Of a stretch of 64,000 nucleotides of DNA, positions 8,772 through 18,763 are shown piece after piece (the stretch's first letter is position 1; each line of letters opens with the position of its first letter). The notes beneath the pieces were generated by a model. It made no database searches, was not told the DNA's origin, and worked only from the letters and a program-made list of their open reading frames with translations. Made by a program: the position numbers and the translations under genes. Origin of the DNA: Domibacillus sp. PGB-M46. GTDB taxonomy: Bacteria > Bacillota > Bacilli > Bacillales > Domibacillaceae. The DNA lies in assembly GCF_022668875.1 (NCBI RefSeq), contig NZ_JAKGCR010000012.1:43027-107026 (forward strand), read 5' to 3'.

Positions 8772-8963
8772 ATGGCATTCGATTCCTTGGTTTTTTCTAT
8801 TATCCTTTGGATTGTTGGTCTATTTATTTTATATATAGTAATTTCAGCAGCAGTAAAGGATGGTATTAACAAGTCAGTGATTGGTCAATTTATTGAAAAG
8901 AAGTATGGGACTGAAGAGGACAAAAAATCTTTTCTGGATAGTGATTTGGATAATGACAAATAA
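8772..8963 (+). CDS. small single-span membrane protein
   Basis: 63 residues with a strong ribosome site (GGAGGGG, 4-base spacing). Residues 7-28 (VFSIILWIVGLFILYIVISAAV) are one membrane helix; the rest is a charged cytoplasmic tail ending in DSDLDNDK. A terminator follows directly, so this is a monocistronic small membrane peptide. The family was not recognised. Confidence 0.7.
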   Translation: MAFDSLVFSIILWIVGLFILYIVISAAVKDGINKSVIGQFIEKKYGTEEDKKSFLDSDLDNDK

Positions 8964-9002
8964 AGAAATCACTAGGTAAAGCAGGTTTTAATTCAATAAT
9001 AA

Positions 9003-9026
9003 GACTGTCAATAGACAGTCCTTTTT
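9003..9026 (+). terminator. rho-independent terminator
   Basis: GACTGTC-AATA-GACAGTC followed by CTTTTT, 40 bp after the small membrane protein gene. Confidence 0.85.
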
Positions 9027-9168
9027 AATATTGAATGAGCGATCAAGGGGGGGCAAGAGTTTGAGAGCCGGCAGTTGTTTCAGCCAGTCTTTTTTCTTCC
9101 TCAACTAACGGGCAGACTAATTTAACAAGATATAGAATTATTATTAATTGATTATAGGGGGGAGTCGG

Positions 9169-9444
9169 TTGTCGCATAAACACCTTAAAGACAAATTTAA
9201 GAAGACATTGCAAGTAGTCGGAAAGATAATTAATGAATGGGATCCTATGGGCTTGCTGGCTCTTGATTGCCCGGATGACGAATACGAATTTGAAATTCAT
9301 CGAATTGCATCGGCAGCTCTTGAAGTGAATAATGCTGAAGAATTAGCTGAAAGAATCAATAAAGCTTTCGAAGATAACTATAAAAAATCTAAAGATTGCT
9401 TAATAATGATTGCTGATAAAATTTTAAAAGAGCTATTGAATTAA
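9169..9444 (+). CDS. DUF1871 family protein
   Basis: 91 residues from TTG at 9169, which sits four bases after GGGGGGAG; the open frame extends upstream to 9148 but without a ribosome site. The core INEWDPMGLLALDCPDDEYEFEI followed by NNAEELAERINKAF fits the DUF1871 pattern (INEWDPIGL, DEY, EELA). It is a small soluble all-helical family of unknown role, common in Bacillales and often placed near contact-dependent or immunity genes. Confidence 0.7.
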   Translation: MSHKHLKDKFKKTLQVVGKIINEWDPMGLLALDCPDDEYEFEIHRIASAALEVNNAEELAERINKAFEDNYKKSKDCLIMIADKILKELLN

Positions 9445-9478
9445 CGAAGCAGGTTAGTTAAAGAGGCAAATTCAAAAT

Positions 9479-9506
9479 AAAAAAGCAATGTTTTGTCACA
9501 TTGCTT
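9479..9506 (-). terminator. terminator of the PAS-STAS gene
   Basis: AAGCAATG and CATTGCTT pair around TTTTGTCA. On the minus strand the hairpin is followed by TTTTTTATTTT, just past the stop at 9523. Confidence 0.8.
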
Positions 9507-9522
9507 CCTAAATTCTTTGCTT

Positions 9523-10311
9523 TTACTTGTTTTCCGTTTGAGTCGGTGAACCCACATTATACTCTACACCTAATAAATGAAGTGCTGCTTTTACAGTTGA
9601 AACAGTGGGTGTGGAATTGAAATTTATACCTAGTTGCGTGGCGACTAGAGCTAGTTCGGGTCTTAAACCTGTGATGATAGAACGTACACCAAGCAATGAC
9701 AATACAGTATTAATTCTGAAAATGTATTCCGCTACAATAGAATCCAGATTATATATAGCAGAGAAATCTATAATTAAACACGTTATGTTTTGTTTCTGTA
9801 CGTTCACCGGAACTTTTTCTAAAACTTGTATTGCTCGTTCTTCATCAAAAGCACCCAGCAAAGGAAGTACCGCAATCCCGTCCAATAGCGGAACTAGTGT
9901 CGATGATAACTCGTTTATTTGTTTTGAAATTTCTGTTTGTTTTCTCTCAGCTGCTTTTCTTTCTGTTATATCTCTTACATATGTCTGGATAGCTTTTGTA
10001 TTACCCAGTAACACAGGATGACAGTATAGTTCTACATCAACCGTTGTCCCATCCATTCGATATATTGTTTCTTCAATTACATTAGCTGGTCGTTCATAAG
10101 CATTTTGTATTCTTTTGTCTATTGATGATTTGGATGACTCCTTAAAAATGTCTAAAGGGCTTGCTCCGATAATTTCTTCTTTTGAAGCCCTAAAGAATAT
10201 TTCGGCTGCACGATTAACATAGATGATTTTTAGCTGTGAATGAATAATCAGTGGTTCTAAAGCATATTCAATTACTTGTTTGTAATCAATATCTGAAATG
10301 TTTTCACCCAT
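9523..10311 (-). CDS. PAS-STAS regulator, RsbR-like stressosome/stress-signal protein
   Basis: 262 residues from ATG at 10311 (AGGAG eight bases upstream). The N-terminal PAS domain (about 10-130) contains NRAAEIFFRASKEEIIGASP and ends with the PAC signature TYVRDITERKAAE. A linker leads to a STAS domain (about 150-250): PLLDGIAVLPLLGAFDEER, then CLIIDFSAIYNLDS and RSIITGLRPELA. RsbR-type proteins carry phosphorylatable Ser/Thr in this STAS region and feed stress signals to sigma-B. No partner kinase (RsbT) is nearby, so it is an orphan sensor. It is monocistronic with its own terminator. Confidence 0.8.
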   Translation of the reverse strand: MGENISDIDYKQVIEYALEPLIIHSQLKIIYVNRAAEIFFRASKEEIIGASPLDIFKESSKSSIDKRIQNAYERPANVIEETIYRMDGTTVDVELYCHPVLLGNTKAIQTYVRDITERKAAERKQTEISKQINELSSTLVPLLDGIAVLPLLGAFDEERAIQVLEKVPVNVQKQNITCLIIDFSAIYNLDSIVAEYIFRINTVLSLLGVRSIITGLRPELALVATQLGINFNSTPTVSTVKAALHLLGVEYNVGSPTQTENK

Positions 10312-10436
10312 AAAAGTCACTCCTGTCGTATGACATCGAAGGTTGCAAAATCCATTATACACTAGTTTTGCGGCAGTCTGTAAAGAATTGTACTGATACT
10401 CACATGTATTTTAGTTTGAGAAGATGTATAAAAAAT

Positions 10437-10460
10437 AGACCGATTTTTTCGGTCTTTTTC
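10437..10460. terminator. hairpin with flanking A/T tracts
   Basis: AGACCG and CGGTCT pair over ATTTTTT, with an A-run before and a T-run after. It may serve either strand in the gap between the PAS-STAS gene and csp. Confidence 0.5.
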
Positions 10461-10664
10461 ATTGGTTAAAAATTAACAGAACCTGTTTATTAAATGGGCT
10501 TCTTTTCTTAATATTTTTTACGCTGTTTTTGTACAGACTGTGCTATTTCTGTAAAATGTCTAAATAATAATGTCATATGTATGTCATATGCCTTTATAGG
10601 AATTTTCATTTTATTGCCCGTATATCCCTATACTACAAGATACAAACCATTTTATTTTGCTTAT

Positions 10665-10696
10665 TACCCTACCTATAAACCAGTAGGGTATTTTTT
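10665..10696 (+). terminator. orphan plus-strand terminator
   Basis: TACCCTAC pairs with GTAGGGTA over ten bases and is followed by TTTTTTCTT. No plus-strand gene is seen upstream, so it could end an unrecognised short transcript in 10465-10664. Confidence 0.5.
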
Positions 10697-10713
10697 CTTG
10701 TAAGAAGTTAAAA

Positions 10714-10736
10714 AACAGACCCATTTAGAGTCTGTT
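10714..10736 (-). terminator. terminator of the cold-shock gene
   Basis: AACAGAC pairs with GTCTGTT. On the minus strand it is followed by TTTTT, 16 bp past the csp stop. Confidence 0.85.
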
Positions 10737-10751
10737 TTGATTGGCGGCTAA

Positions 10752-10952
10752 TTATAATTTATGAACATTAACGGCTTGAGGCCCTCTTTGACCTTGTTCA
10801 ACCTCAAATTCCACTTCTTGTCCTTCATCAAGATTTTTGAAACCTTCACCTTGTATTGCTGAGAAATGTACAAATACATCTTCTCCGCCGTTACGTTCAA
10901 TAAATCCAAATCCCTTTTCACCATTAAACCACTTAACTTTTCCTTGTTCCAT
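10752..10952 (-). CDS. cold-shock protein, CspA/CspB family
   Basis: 66 residues, full length for the family, ATG preceded by AAGGAGG. Both RNA-binding motifs are intact: KGFGFIE (RNP1) and VFVHF (RNP2), and the N-terminal [14 protein letters not shown] is typical. It is a single-stranded nucleic acid chaperone that melts mRNA structure in the cold and in stationary phase. About 330 bp of A/T-rich sequence upstream leaves room for the long structured leader usual for csp genes. Which paralog (cspB/C/D) cannot be told. Confidence 0.95.
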   Translation of the reverse strand: MEQGKVKWFNGEKGFGFIERNGGEDVFVHFSAIQGEGFKNLDEGQEVEFEVEQGQRGPQAVNVHKL

Positions 10953-11285
10953 TATTTGTGTGCCTCCTTACATTAGAATCCGTTTTATTATAACCAAATT
11001 GAATTGTTTTAAACTTTTTACAAATTAAAAAAACTTCCATAAAGGAACCGATTATTATCATGATGTTTTTATTTTTTACTCTTTTCTTAACGCTGTTTTA
11101 GAAAAGAATGTTGCTTTTTGATTTGTTTTAAAGTAACAATCAATGCGAAAACGGTAATTTTTAAGACGAATTTCTTTTCTTTAAACTGAGTGATACAACC
11201 ACCTGAATTTTTACTATATTTTACCTGCTGGATATTTGTTTTTTAATCACCTTCCTGGGTAGTAATATACCGAATAGGAGGAGTC

Positions 11286-11442
11286 ATGAAAAACCTGCCT
11301 TTGTCAGACCAACAATTGCTGAGAGCATATAACCAAGCAAAAAAAAATGAATTTAGATAAAGAATTCATTACTATGCTGAAGAAAGAAATAGAAGTGAGA
11401 AAGCTTTCTGTAGATGCAAAAACCCCTGACTCAAAAAAGTGA
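11286..11442 (+). pseudogene. sda: sda-like sporulation checkpoint inhibitor with a +1 frameshift in an A9 run
   Basis: ATG at 11286 follows AGGAGG. Reading MKNLPLSDQQLLRAYNQA, the frame stops after 24 codons. Removing one A from the nine-A run at 11339-11347 continues it as KKMNLDKEFITMLKKEIEVR and ends at 11442, giving about 51 residues. LSDxxLLxxY...A..MNL...FI.....EI..R is the pattern of Sda, which binds the histidine kinase KinA and blocks phosphorylation when replication is perturbed. It could be a true pseudogene, a homopolymer sequencing error, or a slippage-dependent gene. A hairpin terminator follows directly. Confidence 0.7.
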
Positions 11443-11452
11443 GGGGGTGTTG
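11420..11452 (+). terminator. terminator of the sda-like gene
   Basis: ACCCCT-GACTCA pairs with TGAG-GGGGT over AAAAAG and is followed by GTT. It overlaps the last sda codons. Confidence 0.55.
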
Positions 11453-11631
11453 CTGCAACACAACAAAATTCCTTTTATGTTGCATTAATGAATTAAATTT
11501 TATATTTCACTTTTTAATTAATGCATCCCGTTAGCTGAAGAACAAAAGGCAGTTAAACACTAATACACACTCCATAAGGGAAAAGATATAGAGACATGAA
11601 ATATTAATTTTCTTAGTAATGTGATTTGTTG

Positions 11632-11790
11632 AACTACCACCCACTTACCTGACGGTTGAAGTGGGGGATTCCTGGGCAAGAGGATCTCCGACCCCCAGTA
11701 ATCAGGCTAACCCCGTATTCCAACGGTTTTATGACCAATCTTAACTAGACTGAAGTGAAAGAAGCCGAAGGGCTTCTCTTTTAATATTCA
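11632..11790 (-). ncRNA. putative omega/re-RNA guide of TnpB (approximate limits)
   Basis: In TnpB elements the guide RNA overlaps the tnpB 3' end and right end and finishes with a guide copied from flanking DNA. Here the region after the tnpB stop contains GGGGTTAGCCTGATTACTGG and the right-end hairpin at 11640-11665. The guide would be the ~16-20 bases read leftwards from about 11632. Ends are inferred. Confidence 0.5.
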
Positions 11791-12955
11791 GGCTCGCATT
11801 CAGGTCCCGGTCGTGACGCACGCCGCAGGATGGACATTCCCACACCCGGACAGCGAGACTTTTTACATCCTTGTGCTGGTGGCCACACCCGGAACAGAGC
11901 TGGCTTGATGGGAAGAACGGATCGACTTTTATGATCGTCCGTCCATGCCACTTCGCTTTGTATGCGAGCATTTCGTTGAATCTCGACCATGACGCATCGT
12001 GAATCCCCTTGCTTCGTTTTTTGTTTTGGACGAGATTCTTCACTAACAAATTCTCCACTGCGATCACTTGGTTTTCATGAACGAGCCTGGTCGTCAGCTT
12101 GTGAAGAAAATCTTCTCTTGTGTGTTTGATTTTTTCGTGCAGTTTAGCAATCTGGGCTTTATTTTTTTTCCACGATTCCGACCCTTCTTTTTTACGTGCA
12201 AATGCACGCTGAAGAAAGGCTAATCGCTTTTCGTATTTTTGATAGTATTTCGGGTTGGCAATGGATTCACCGTTGGATAGCACGGCAAAGTCTTTTAAAC
12301 CCAGGTCAATGCCAACGGCATCGTTGGTGCTTGGTTTGTACGGGGAATAAGGCATCTCGCAAATGACCGAAATAGAATACCGGCCGGTATTGCTGCGGCG
12401 CACGGTGACACGCTTAATGTCGCCTTCGATGTTTCGGGACTTGGAGAAACGAATCCAGCCGAGTTTCGGCAGCTGAATGCGGTTATCTATCATTTTAATA
12501 TTGTTGTTTGTCATTTTGGTCGTATAGCTCTGGACCGGGTTTTTCTTACTTTTGAATGTTGGATGGCCCTTAAAGTCATACGCCGTTGGCGTATAGCCTT
12601 CTGCGCATTTTTTTGCGGCTCTTTTTTTTAATTCTTTTTTTGGCTGATCCTTATATTTTTTGAATCCTTCGTACTGGTATTCGATGCTTGCCTGAAGAGC
12701 AATACTGTCAGGACCAGACAACCATTTGAATGTTTCTTTTAGCCCAGGGAGAAGCTTTTTGGCAGCTGTTTCTGTATACCGTTTTTTTGTTTTTTCAAAA
12801 CTCTTGATGTTTTCGTTTAATATATAATTGTAGACAAACCGGCAGCAGCCGATTGTTTGGTTAATCAGTTGCTTTTGCTCGTCACTTGGATGGATTTTAA
12901 ACCGAAAGGCTTTAAAATGAAGACTATTTTTTTCATCTTTTTTAGCTTTTATCAT
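11741..12955 (-). CDS. tnpB: TnpB RNA-guided nuclease
   Basis: 404 residues from ATG at 12955 (GGGGG nine bases upstream; a GTG at 12964 is the alternative). The N-terminal FKAFRFKIHPSDEQKQLI and CRFVYNYIL are the wedge/REC start typical of TnpB. The RuvC triad is intact: Asp in AVGIDLGLKDFAV, Glu in VIAVENL and Asp in RHDRDLNAS. The zinc ribbon is CSGCG...CPSCG. TnpB uses an RNA from the element's right end to cut DNA next to a short adjacent motif, which preserves the element after excision. Nothing suggests inactivation. Confidence 0.95.
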   Translation of the reverse strand: MIKAKKDEKNSLHFKAFRFKIHPSDEQKQLINQTIGCCRFVYNYILNENIKSFEKTKKRYTETAAKKLLPGLKETFKWLSGPDSIALQASIEYQYEGFKKYKDQPKKELKKRAAKKCAEGYTPTAYDFKGHPTFKSKKNPVQSYTTKMTNNNIKMIDNRIQLPKLGWIRFSKSRNIEGDIKRVTVRRSNTGRYSISVICEMPYSPYKPSTNDAVGIDLGLKDFAVLSNGESIANPKYYQKYEKRLAFLQRAFARKKEGSESWKKNKAQIAKLHEKIKHTREDFLHKLTTRLVHENQVIAVENLLVKNLVQNKKRSKGIHDASWSRFNEMLAYKAKWHGRTIIKVDPFFPSSQLCSGCGHQHKDVKSLAVRVWECPSCGVRHDRDLNASLNIKREALRLLSLQSS

Positions 12956-13176
12956 ATTCCTCACCCCCTGAACATTTGTTCTATACCTAATTATACCATT
13001 TTGACATTGGAGCGTTCAAGGAAAAAGAATGACTGAAAAAGCAGCGATTCATCCCCTACTTAGCAAGCTTGAAGTGGGGGTGTTCTCGCCGACAATGATA
13101 AAAATTAGCAACGTTTTTTGCAAACATCTACAAAGGGGACGGAAAAATGGACAGTGAACGGTTTCGCACTTCAAAA

Positions 13177-13226
13177 TCCCACCCGCTTCACCGCAAGGTG
13201 AAGGGCTTGCGGCTTCAGCCGTGGGA
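13177..13226. other. compact three-stem palindromic sequence, IS-end-like
   Basis: TCCCAC (13177) pairs with GTGGGA (13221). Inside is CTTCACC-GCAA-GGTGAAG, a perfect stem with a GNRA loop, and then GGCTT...AGCC. It is more GC-rich than its surroundings and lies between the TnpB element and gerAB. It resembles the folded ends of another IS200/IS605-type element whose body is gone. Confidence 0.5.
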
Positions 13227-13329
13227 GTGTCAAATATGTACAGTCACCTTTGCTGTAAAAAACCGCCGTAGCTTTTTTCTAAAAAGGTCTGTACAGCAAC
13301 AATCGAAAACACGACAGTCCACCATTCTC

Positions 13330-14418
13330 TCACCCCGTACCCTCCCGCTTTCTCCTAATGATGGCGACCACAAGTAAAAATAAAGGAATAATGAACAAAA
13401 AGCCAGGATAGACCGAGCTGATGAAGCCCCCAAGCATTTTGATTGACTCAGCATTATTCGTATAAACAGCCACCGGTATGATAAGAAGACTAAGAACATA
13501 AACAGCGGTCTTATGATGCTTTGCTTTAGTGATGTTAGCTGCACTCAATGCAGCTAAGTACAAGTTGTTCATAAACGAAGTGATGGAGAAGACCGCCCAA
13601 AAAACAAGAAAAATAAGATCCAGCCGTTCTACGATGCCTAATTCAATTGATTTAATCATGTAAATAACCGGTTCTGGGACGTGCATTAGCTTAGTTTCGC
13701 TAAAATAGGCAAATGCGCAAAGCGCAAGCAATGTATATATAACCGTTACGGCAAGGCTTGCTCCTGCAGCGGCTTTCCATTTTCCTTTGTTGTTCGCCTG
13801 AGTAAAGGGAAAAAGCCAGAGCAGCATTTCGGTTCCACCTAATGAAAAAATGGCTTTTTGGGCGCCTGCTGCTATATCTTGGATACCGGAAGACCCAATG
13901 GGCAGTAAATAATAAACATTCAAGTGATTCCACATAAAGAGAAAAATCATGAGCACACCCATCAGAAAAAAGGACATCAGCACATGAAACCGAGCGATGA
14001 CCCGAATATCCTCTTTAATCAAGTAGACCGTAACAGCTGTAATAATGACTGCGAACACAACGGGTGGTGTGCGGGGAAACGCCCAATCTGCGGTAATCGA
14101 AAGAAAAACCGCTAAAATCTGGCTGGTCGTCATGAAAAAAAAGAACATATAAAGCGCTATAATCAGCACACTAATCGCTCGTCCGACAATGAGCGGCAAA
14201 AATTCAGGCAATGTTTTATTAGGAAAGCGTGAAGCCAGCAGCCACATCACGACAATCCCTATCTGCATAAAAAAACCCGCCAGCAAGATCGATAACCAGC
14301 CGTCTTTCCCCGCAGCTTGATGCACGTCGTATGGAAGAGAGAGAATTCCGACACCAACATGGGTTTGCAGCATAAAGAAAAATAGCTGCCAGGTTGAAAT
14401 GCTTGCTTCTCTCTTCAT
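13330..14418 (-). CDS. GerAB-type spore germination permease
   Basis: 362 residues from ATG at 14418, where the family normally begins (MKREASISTWQLFFFMLQTH). About ten membrane helices are visible, with the family motif GVGILSLPYDVHQAAGKDGW near the start. GerAB proteins belong to the APC amino-acid transporter fold and form the B subunit of germinant receptors in the inner spore membrane. A complete receptor operon also needs GerAA and GerAC. Here only the tail of a GerAA survives upstream and no GerAC follows, so the receptor is incomplete. The ribosome site is weak (GGGTGA). Confidence 0.85.
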   Translation of the reverse strand: MKREASISTWQLFFFMLQTHVGVGILSLPYDVHQAAGKDGWLSILLAGFFMQIGIVVMWLLASRFPNKTLPEFLPLIVGRAISVLIIALYMFFFFMTTSQILAVFLSITADWAFPRTPPVVFAVIITAVTVYLIKEDIRVIARFHVLMSFFLMGVLMIFLFMWNHLNVYYLLPIGSSGIQDIAAGAQKAIFSLGGTEMLLWLFPFTQANNKGKWKAAAGASLAVTVIYTLLALCAFAYFSETKLMHVPEPVIYMIKSIELGIVERLDLIFLVFWAVFSITSFMNNLYLAALSAANITKAKHHKTAVYVLSLLIIPVAVYTNNAESIKMLGGFISSVYPGFLFIIPLFLLVVAIIRRKREGTG

Positions 14419-14577
14419 GTTTTCACCCACTGTCTTCCTTTTTTTTATCGTTTGCGGCTTGTTCTCATAAGGCTGCCGCTTTGTTAATTCCCAACAAGTC
14501 CGCTGATCCATTGCATCTTTTAAATCCTTTCCCTGGAGCGGGGCTAGCGGCGAGAAATATCGCATGCTAAGGAAAGG
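14419..14577 (-). pseudogene. C-terminal remnant of a gerAA gene, in frame with gerAB
   Basis: The 53 codons upstream of gerAB read YFSPLAPLQGKDLKDAMD...WELTKRQPYENKP. That is the ending of GerAA proteins (xxxSPxAPxxxxDLKD...W...RP). The rest of gerAA is missing; a TGA at 14578 closes the frame. There is no stop between remnant and gerAB, so a fused product is possible but lacks a ribosome site. Confidence 0.7.
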
Positions 14578-14691
14578 TCATCTTGCATAAATGAATTAAA
14601 AAAATGACTTCCTGAATACAATGTCTTCATCCTGCGGCTAAAATGACATCCTTTTTCAGTAGGGTGAGGAAAATCCGGTATTTTATGCAAA

Positions 14692-14725
14692 AAAAAAGAA
14701 CCCGCCTCTGTTTGTGAAACAGGCG
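14692..14725 (-). terminator. minus-strand terminator
   Basis: CGCCTGTTT and AAACAGAGGCG pair over three bases. On the minus strand it is followed by GGTTCTTTTTTTT. It follows the 34-residue frame at 14762-14866. Confidence 0.7.
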
Positions 14726-14761
14726 TTAGTTCCTTTGTGCTGTTCTTGTTCCTTTTAGCTT

Positions 14762-14866
14762 TTAAATATTTAATTTTGATAGGGTTATTGCGCTTCCTTT
14801 CACCATATTCAATGTCCACGACTTTAGAATCTGTAATTGGAACATTTTAATCTTCTTTTCGAGCAT
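14762..14866 (-). CDS. possible 34-residue peptide
   Basis: ATG at 14866 is preceded by GGAGG at ten bases. The peptide MLEKKIKMFQLQILKSW continues as TLNMVKGSAITLSKLNI and is followed by a terminator 40 bp on. It is basic with an amphipathic start. No family was recognised. The combination of ribosome site and terminator makes it more than a chance frame, but evidence is thin. Confidence 0.35.
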   Translation of the reverse strand: MLEKKIKMFQLQILKSWTLNMVKGSAITLSKLNI

Positions 14867-14936
14867 ATATAAAGAACCTCCACGTGTCTTCCTGAATAAA
14901 ATAACCGGGAAATTGTATTCGGGAGATGATTTGTGA

Positions 14937-15818
14937 TTGGATAACATGAACAGTATTAGACCTGATGACCTTTGTGAGAAATTCGCGGAAATTCTGGGGG
15001 CAACTCCCGCTGTTATTAATGGCGTTTGTACTGCAACAAGATCCCGTACAAATATTCACCCGGTTGTACTAGGCCGTAGAGCTGATTCCTTTATGTTTGT
15101 ACCTCAGGCATACTCCTTTGAAAACCTTGATCAAAATGGAAAGGCATTGTGTCTTGGTGAAACTGTCCTTCTGCAGGAGGAAGCAAACCGATTTATGGTG
15201 AGGCTGCGTGAAGAGGGAATCATTGTAACCGCCCTTCACAACCATTGGTTGTTTGAAAATCCGCGATTGATGTATATGCATTTCGAATCCCTGGATGAAC
15301 CTTTATCTTTTGCCAAAAAAGTAAGAAGAGCTCTGAACGTTTTAACTACCCGCAATATTGGACGTTCCCGAGGAAAACAAAAAACACCGAATAGACGGGG
15401 AGAAGAGCTTTGTGAGGAGTTCAATCAAATTTTGGATGGCAGCATGCATACATTTGAAGATGGGGCTTGTATTGTGATGAAATCTCGTACAAATATTATG
15501 CCTCGGGTTCTCGGAAGGCGGGGAACGTCATTTTTATTAATTCCGCAAATGTTTGCCTTTGAATCGTTATCTTCAGATGGGAGAGCCCTTTGCAGCGGGG
15601 AAACGGTGATCCTGGAAGAAGAGCTCAATCCATTCATCAGTGAGCTTCTTAAACATGACATTATTGTAACCGGCTTTCATAATCATTGGTTGTTTGAGGA
15701 TCCGAGGCTCATGTATATCCATTTTGAAAAAGTTGAAAAGCCAATCCGATTTGCGAAAGATGTAAAGGATGCTTTAGAAGTATTGACTACAAAGAAGGTA
15801 TCCTCCGATATTATATAA
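14937..15818 (+). CDS. tandem DUF1259 protein (two LppY/LpqO-like repeats)
   Basis: 293 residues. The start is TTG at 14937 with GGGAG 11 bases upstream; ATG at 14946 is the alternative. Residues ~8-137 and ~153-285 are two copies of one domain: both contain a SRTNI-xPxVLGRR motif, F(V/L)xPQ, GxxxLCxGETV, and IVTxxHNHWLFExPRLMY(M/I)HFE. The HNH...H pattern suggests a metal or ligand site, but the function of DUF1259 is unknown. No signal peptide is seen. Duplication within one chain is the notable point. It is monocistronic. Confidence 0.8.
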   Translation: MDNMNSIRPDDLCEKFAEILGATPAVINGVCTATRSRTNIHPVVLGRRADSFMFVPQAYSFENLDQNGKALCLGETVLLQEEANRFMVRLREEGIIVTALHNHWLFENPRLMYMHFESLDEPLSFAKKVRRALNVLTTRNIGRSRGKQKTPNRRGEELCEEFNQILDGSMHTFEDGACIVMKSRTNIMPRVLGRRGTSFLLIPQMFAFESLSSDGRALCSGETVILEEELNPFISELLKHDIIVTGFHNHWLFEDPRLMYIHFEKVEKPIRFAKDVKDALEVLTTKKVSSDII

Positions 15819-15970
15819 TGAAGACATACCATATAAAGTGTGAGAACATAAGGGGGCTTCACTAAAAGAAGGAAATGTCCCCGGAGCAATAGGGATTCAA
15901 TTTTTAGAGCATGTGTTAAACACGGTCAGCCACTGCTATTATGGATAATTCATAATTTCTTGGATATAAA

Positions 15971-15999
15971 TAACCCTGTCTCTGGAAGAGGCAGGGTTA
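15971..15999. terminator. hairpin between convergent genes
   Basis: TAACCCTG-TCTC pairs with GAG-GCAGGGTTA between the DUF1259 gene and gdhA. T-tracts are modest on both sides; it probably serves both genes. Confidence 0.6.
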
Positions 16000-16056
16000 C
16001 TTATGTTTGAGTGATGAGGACTACGCCTATTTATTTAAATCCCGTTTCATTTCCGC

Positions 16057-17992
<1,936 letters not shown>

Positions 17993-18304
17993 ATGGTTAG
18001 AGTGTTAAAATCGAAAAAAGATATTGAACAATTTTCATTCGATTTCCCTGAAATTTCTTTTTACGATGAATACGGAAACAAGTATTATTTTGTTTTTGAA
18101 GATAAGCAGCGGAATGGCCAGTGGACACTGATGTTTAGTGAAGAGACGAAGGCGTGGACGATTCATGGCAAAGGCGAAACTTATTGCGATCCAGATGAAC
18201 AGATGCTAGAACCAACAGAAATAGTTCAGTTTGTCTGGAAGAATCGCGGCTCTGTTAATAAGGCTTTACGTGAGAAAGTGACATCCAATAGCCAAAAAGT
18301 ATAA
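17993..18304 (+). CDS. hypothetical protein, 103 residues
   Basis: ATG at 17993 follows GAAGGAG. It is small, soluble and acidic-aromatic (SFDFPEISFYDEYGNKYYF, then NGQWTLMFSEETKAWTIHG). The repeated aromatic strands suggest a beta-sandwich or small barrel. There is no signal or membrane segment. Not recognised. A T-poor spacer and decayed DNA follow. Confidence 0.65.
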   Translation: MVRVLKSKKDIEQFSFDFPEISFYDEYGNKYYFVFEDKQRNGQWTLMFSEETKAWTIHGKGETYCDPDEQMLEPTEIVQFVWKNRGSVNKALREKVTSNSQKV

Positions 18305-18481
18305 TACATCAAAAAGCCTGCTTCATTATTCCTCCTAACATAGCTGCGACCTTTCTGCTAACGCTACCAGAAAACATGGAATGCAGATGTGCTGAATGTT
18401 AAATTGAGACAGGCGGTTCTGGTTTGGATACAGAAACTGCAAAGATACTGGTTTCCACCTACTTTTAAGGAGGAATCAGCC

Positions 18482-18691
18482 ATGACCATTAAAACTATAA
18501 GCAAAAAAGAGAATCCTCGATCTCGAAAATGAAGTAAAAGGCGGCCTGTATATTGTCCTGGTGAAATTATCGAGAAGCCAGGACTTGATGACAAAAAGCT
18601 AATTGGGCAAATAAAAAAGGGAACAATAGACAGCATAGAAAAGGAGAAACAGGACCCAAGTGCGGGTTCTGTTTTTTTGTTTTCAGTTTAA
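18482..18691 (+). pseudogene. broken small gene
   Basis: A strong ribosome site (AAGGAGG) precedes ATG at 18482. The frame MTIKTISKKENPRSRK is stopped by TGA at 18530 but then continues in the same frame as RPVYCPGEIIEKPGLDDKKL and on to TAA at 18689. The composition stays protein-like across the stop, so this is probably a nonsense-mutated gene. A hairpin terminator overlaps its end. Confidence 0.4.
18648..18680 (+). terminator. rho-independent terminator
   Basis: AACAGGACCC pairs with GGGTTCTGTT and is followed by TTTTTTTG. It closes the broken gene just upstream. Confidence 0.75.
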
Positions 18692-18763
18692 CAATTCATC
18701 ACTGTCCCTGAGTTTCCAAATCACAATGTCTCGTGTATTCGTCGTATATATAAAACCACCTTT

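Larger units (their letters stand above)
11632..13097 (-). mobile_element. TnpB-only IS200/IS605-type (IS1341-like) element, copy 1
   Basis: This element encodes only TnpB; no TnpA transposase is present. The left end, at the high-coordinate side, carries a hairpin with CCCCCACTTCAAGC and TTAGCAAGCTTG near 13050-13080. The right end has a similar hairpin (CCCACTT...AAGTGGG, 11640-11665). The left ~125 bp recur, inverted and almost identical, at 63884-64000, which fixes the left boundary near 13097. In both copies the base pattern just outside, read towards tnpB, is TTTAT, a candidate target/transposon-adjacent motif. The right boundary (about 11632) is approximate. It must be mobilised in trans if it still moves. 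Confidence 0.85.

Noticed and set aside
13147..13377. 76-codon plus-strand frame with CQICTVTF
   Set aside because: It runs through the three-stem palindromic sequence and into the antisense of the gerAB 3' end; no homology-like composition and no ribosome site.
14544..14819. 91-codon minus-strand frame upstream of gerAB
   Set aside because: It spans a terminator hairpin and overlaps the GerAA remnant in another frame; no sign of coding.
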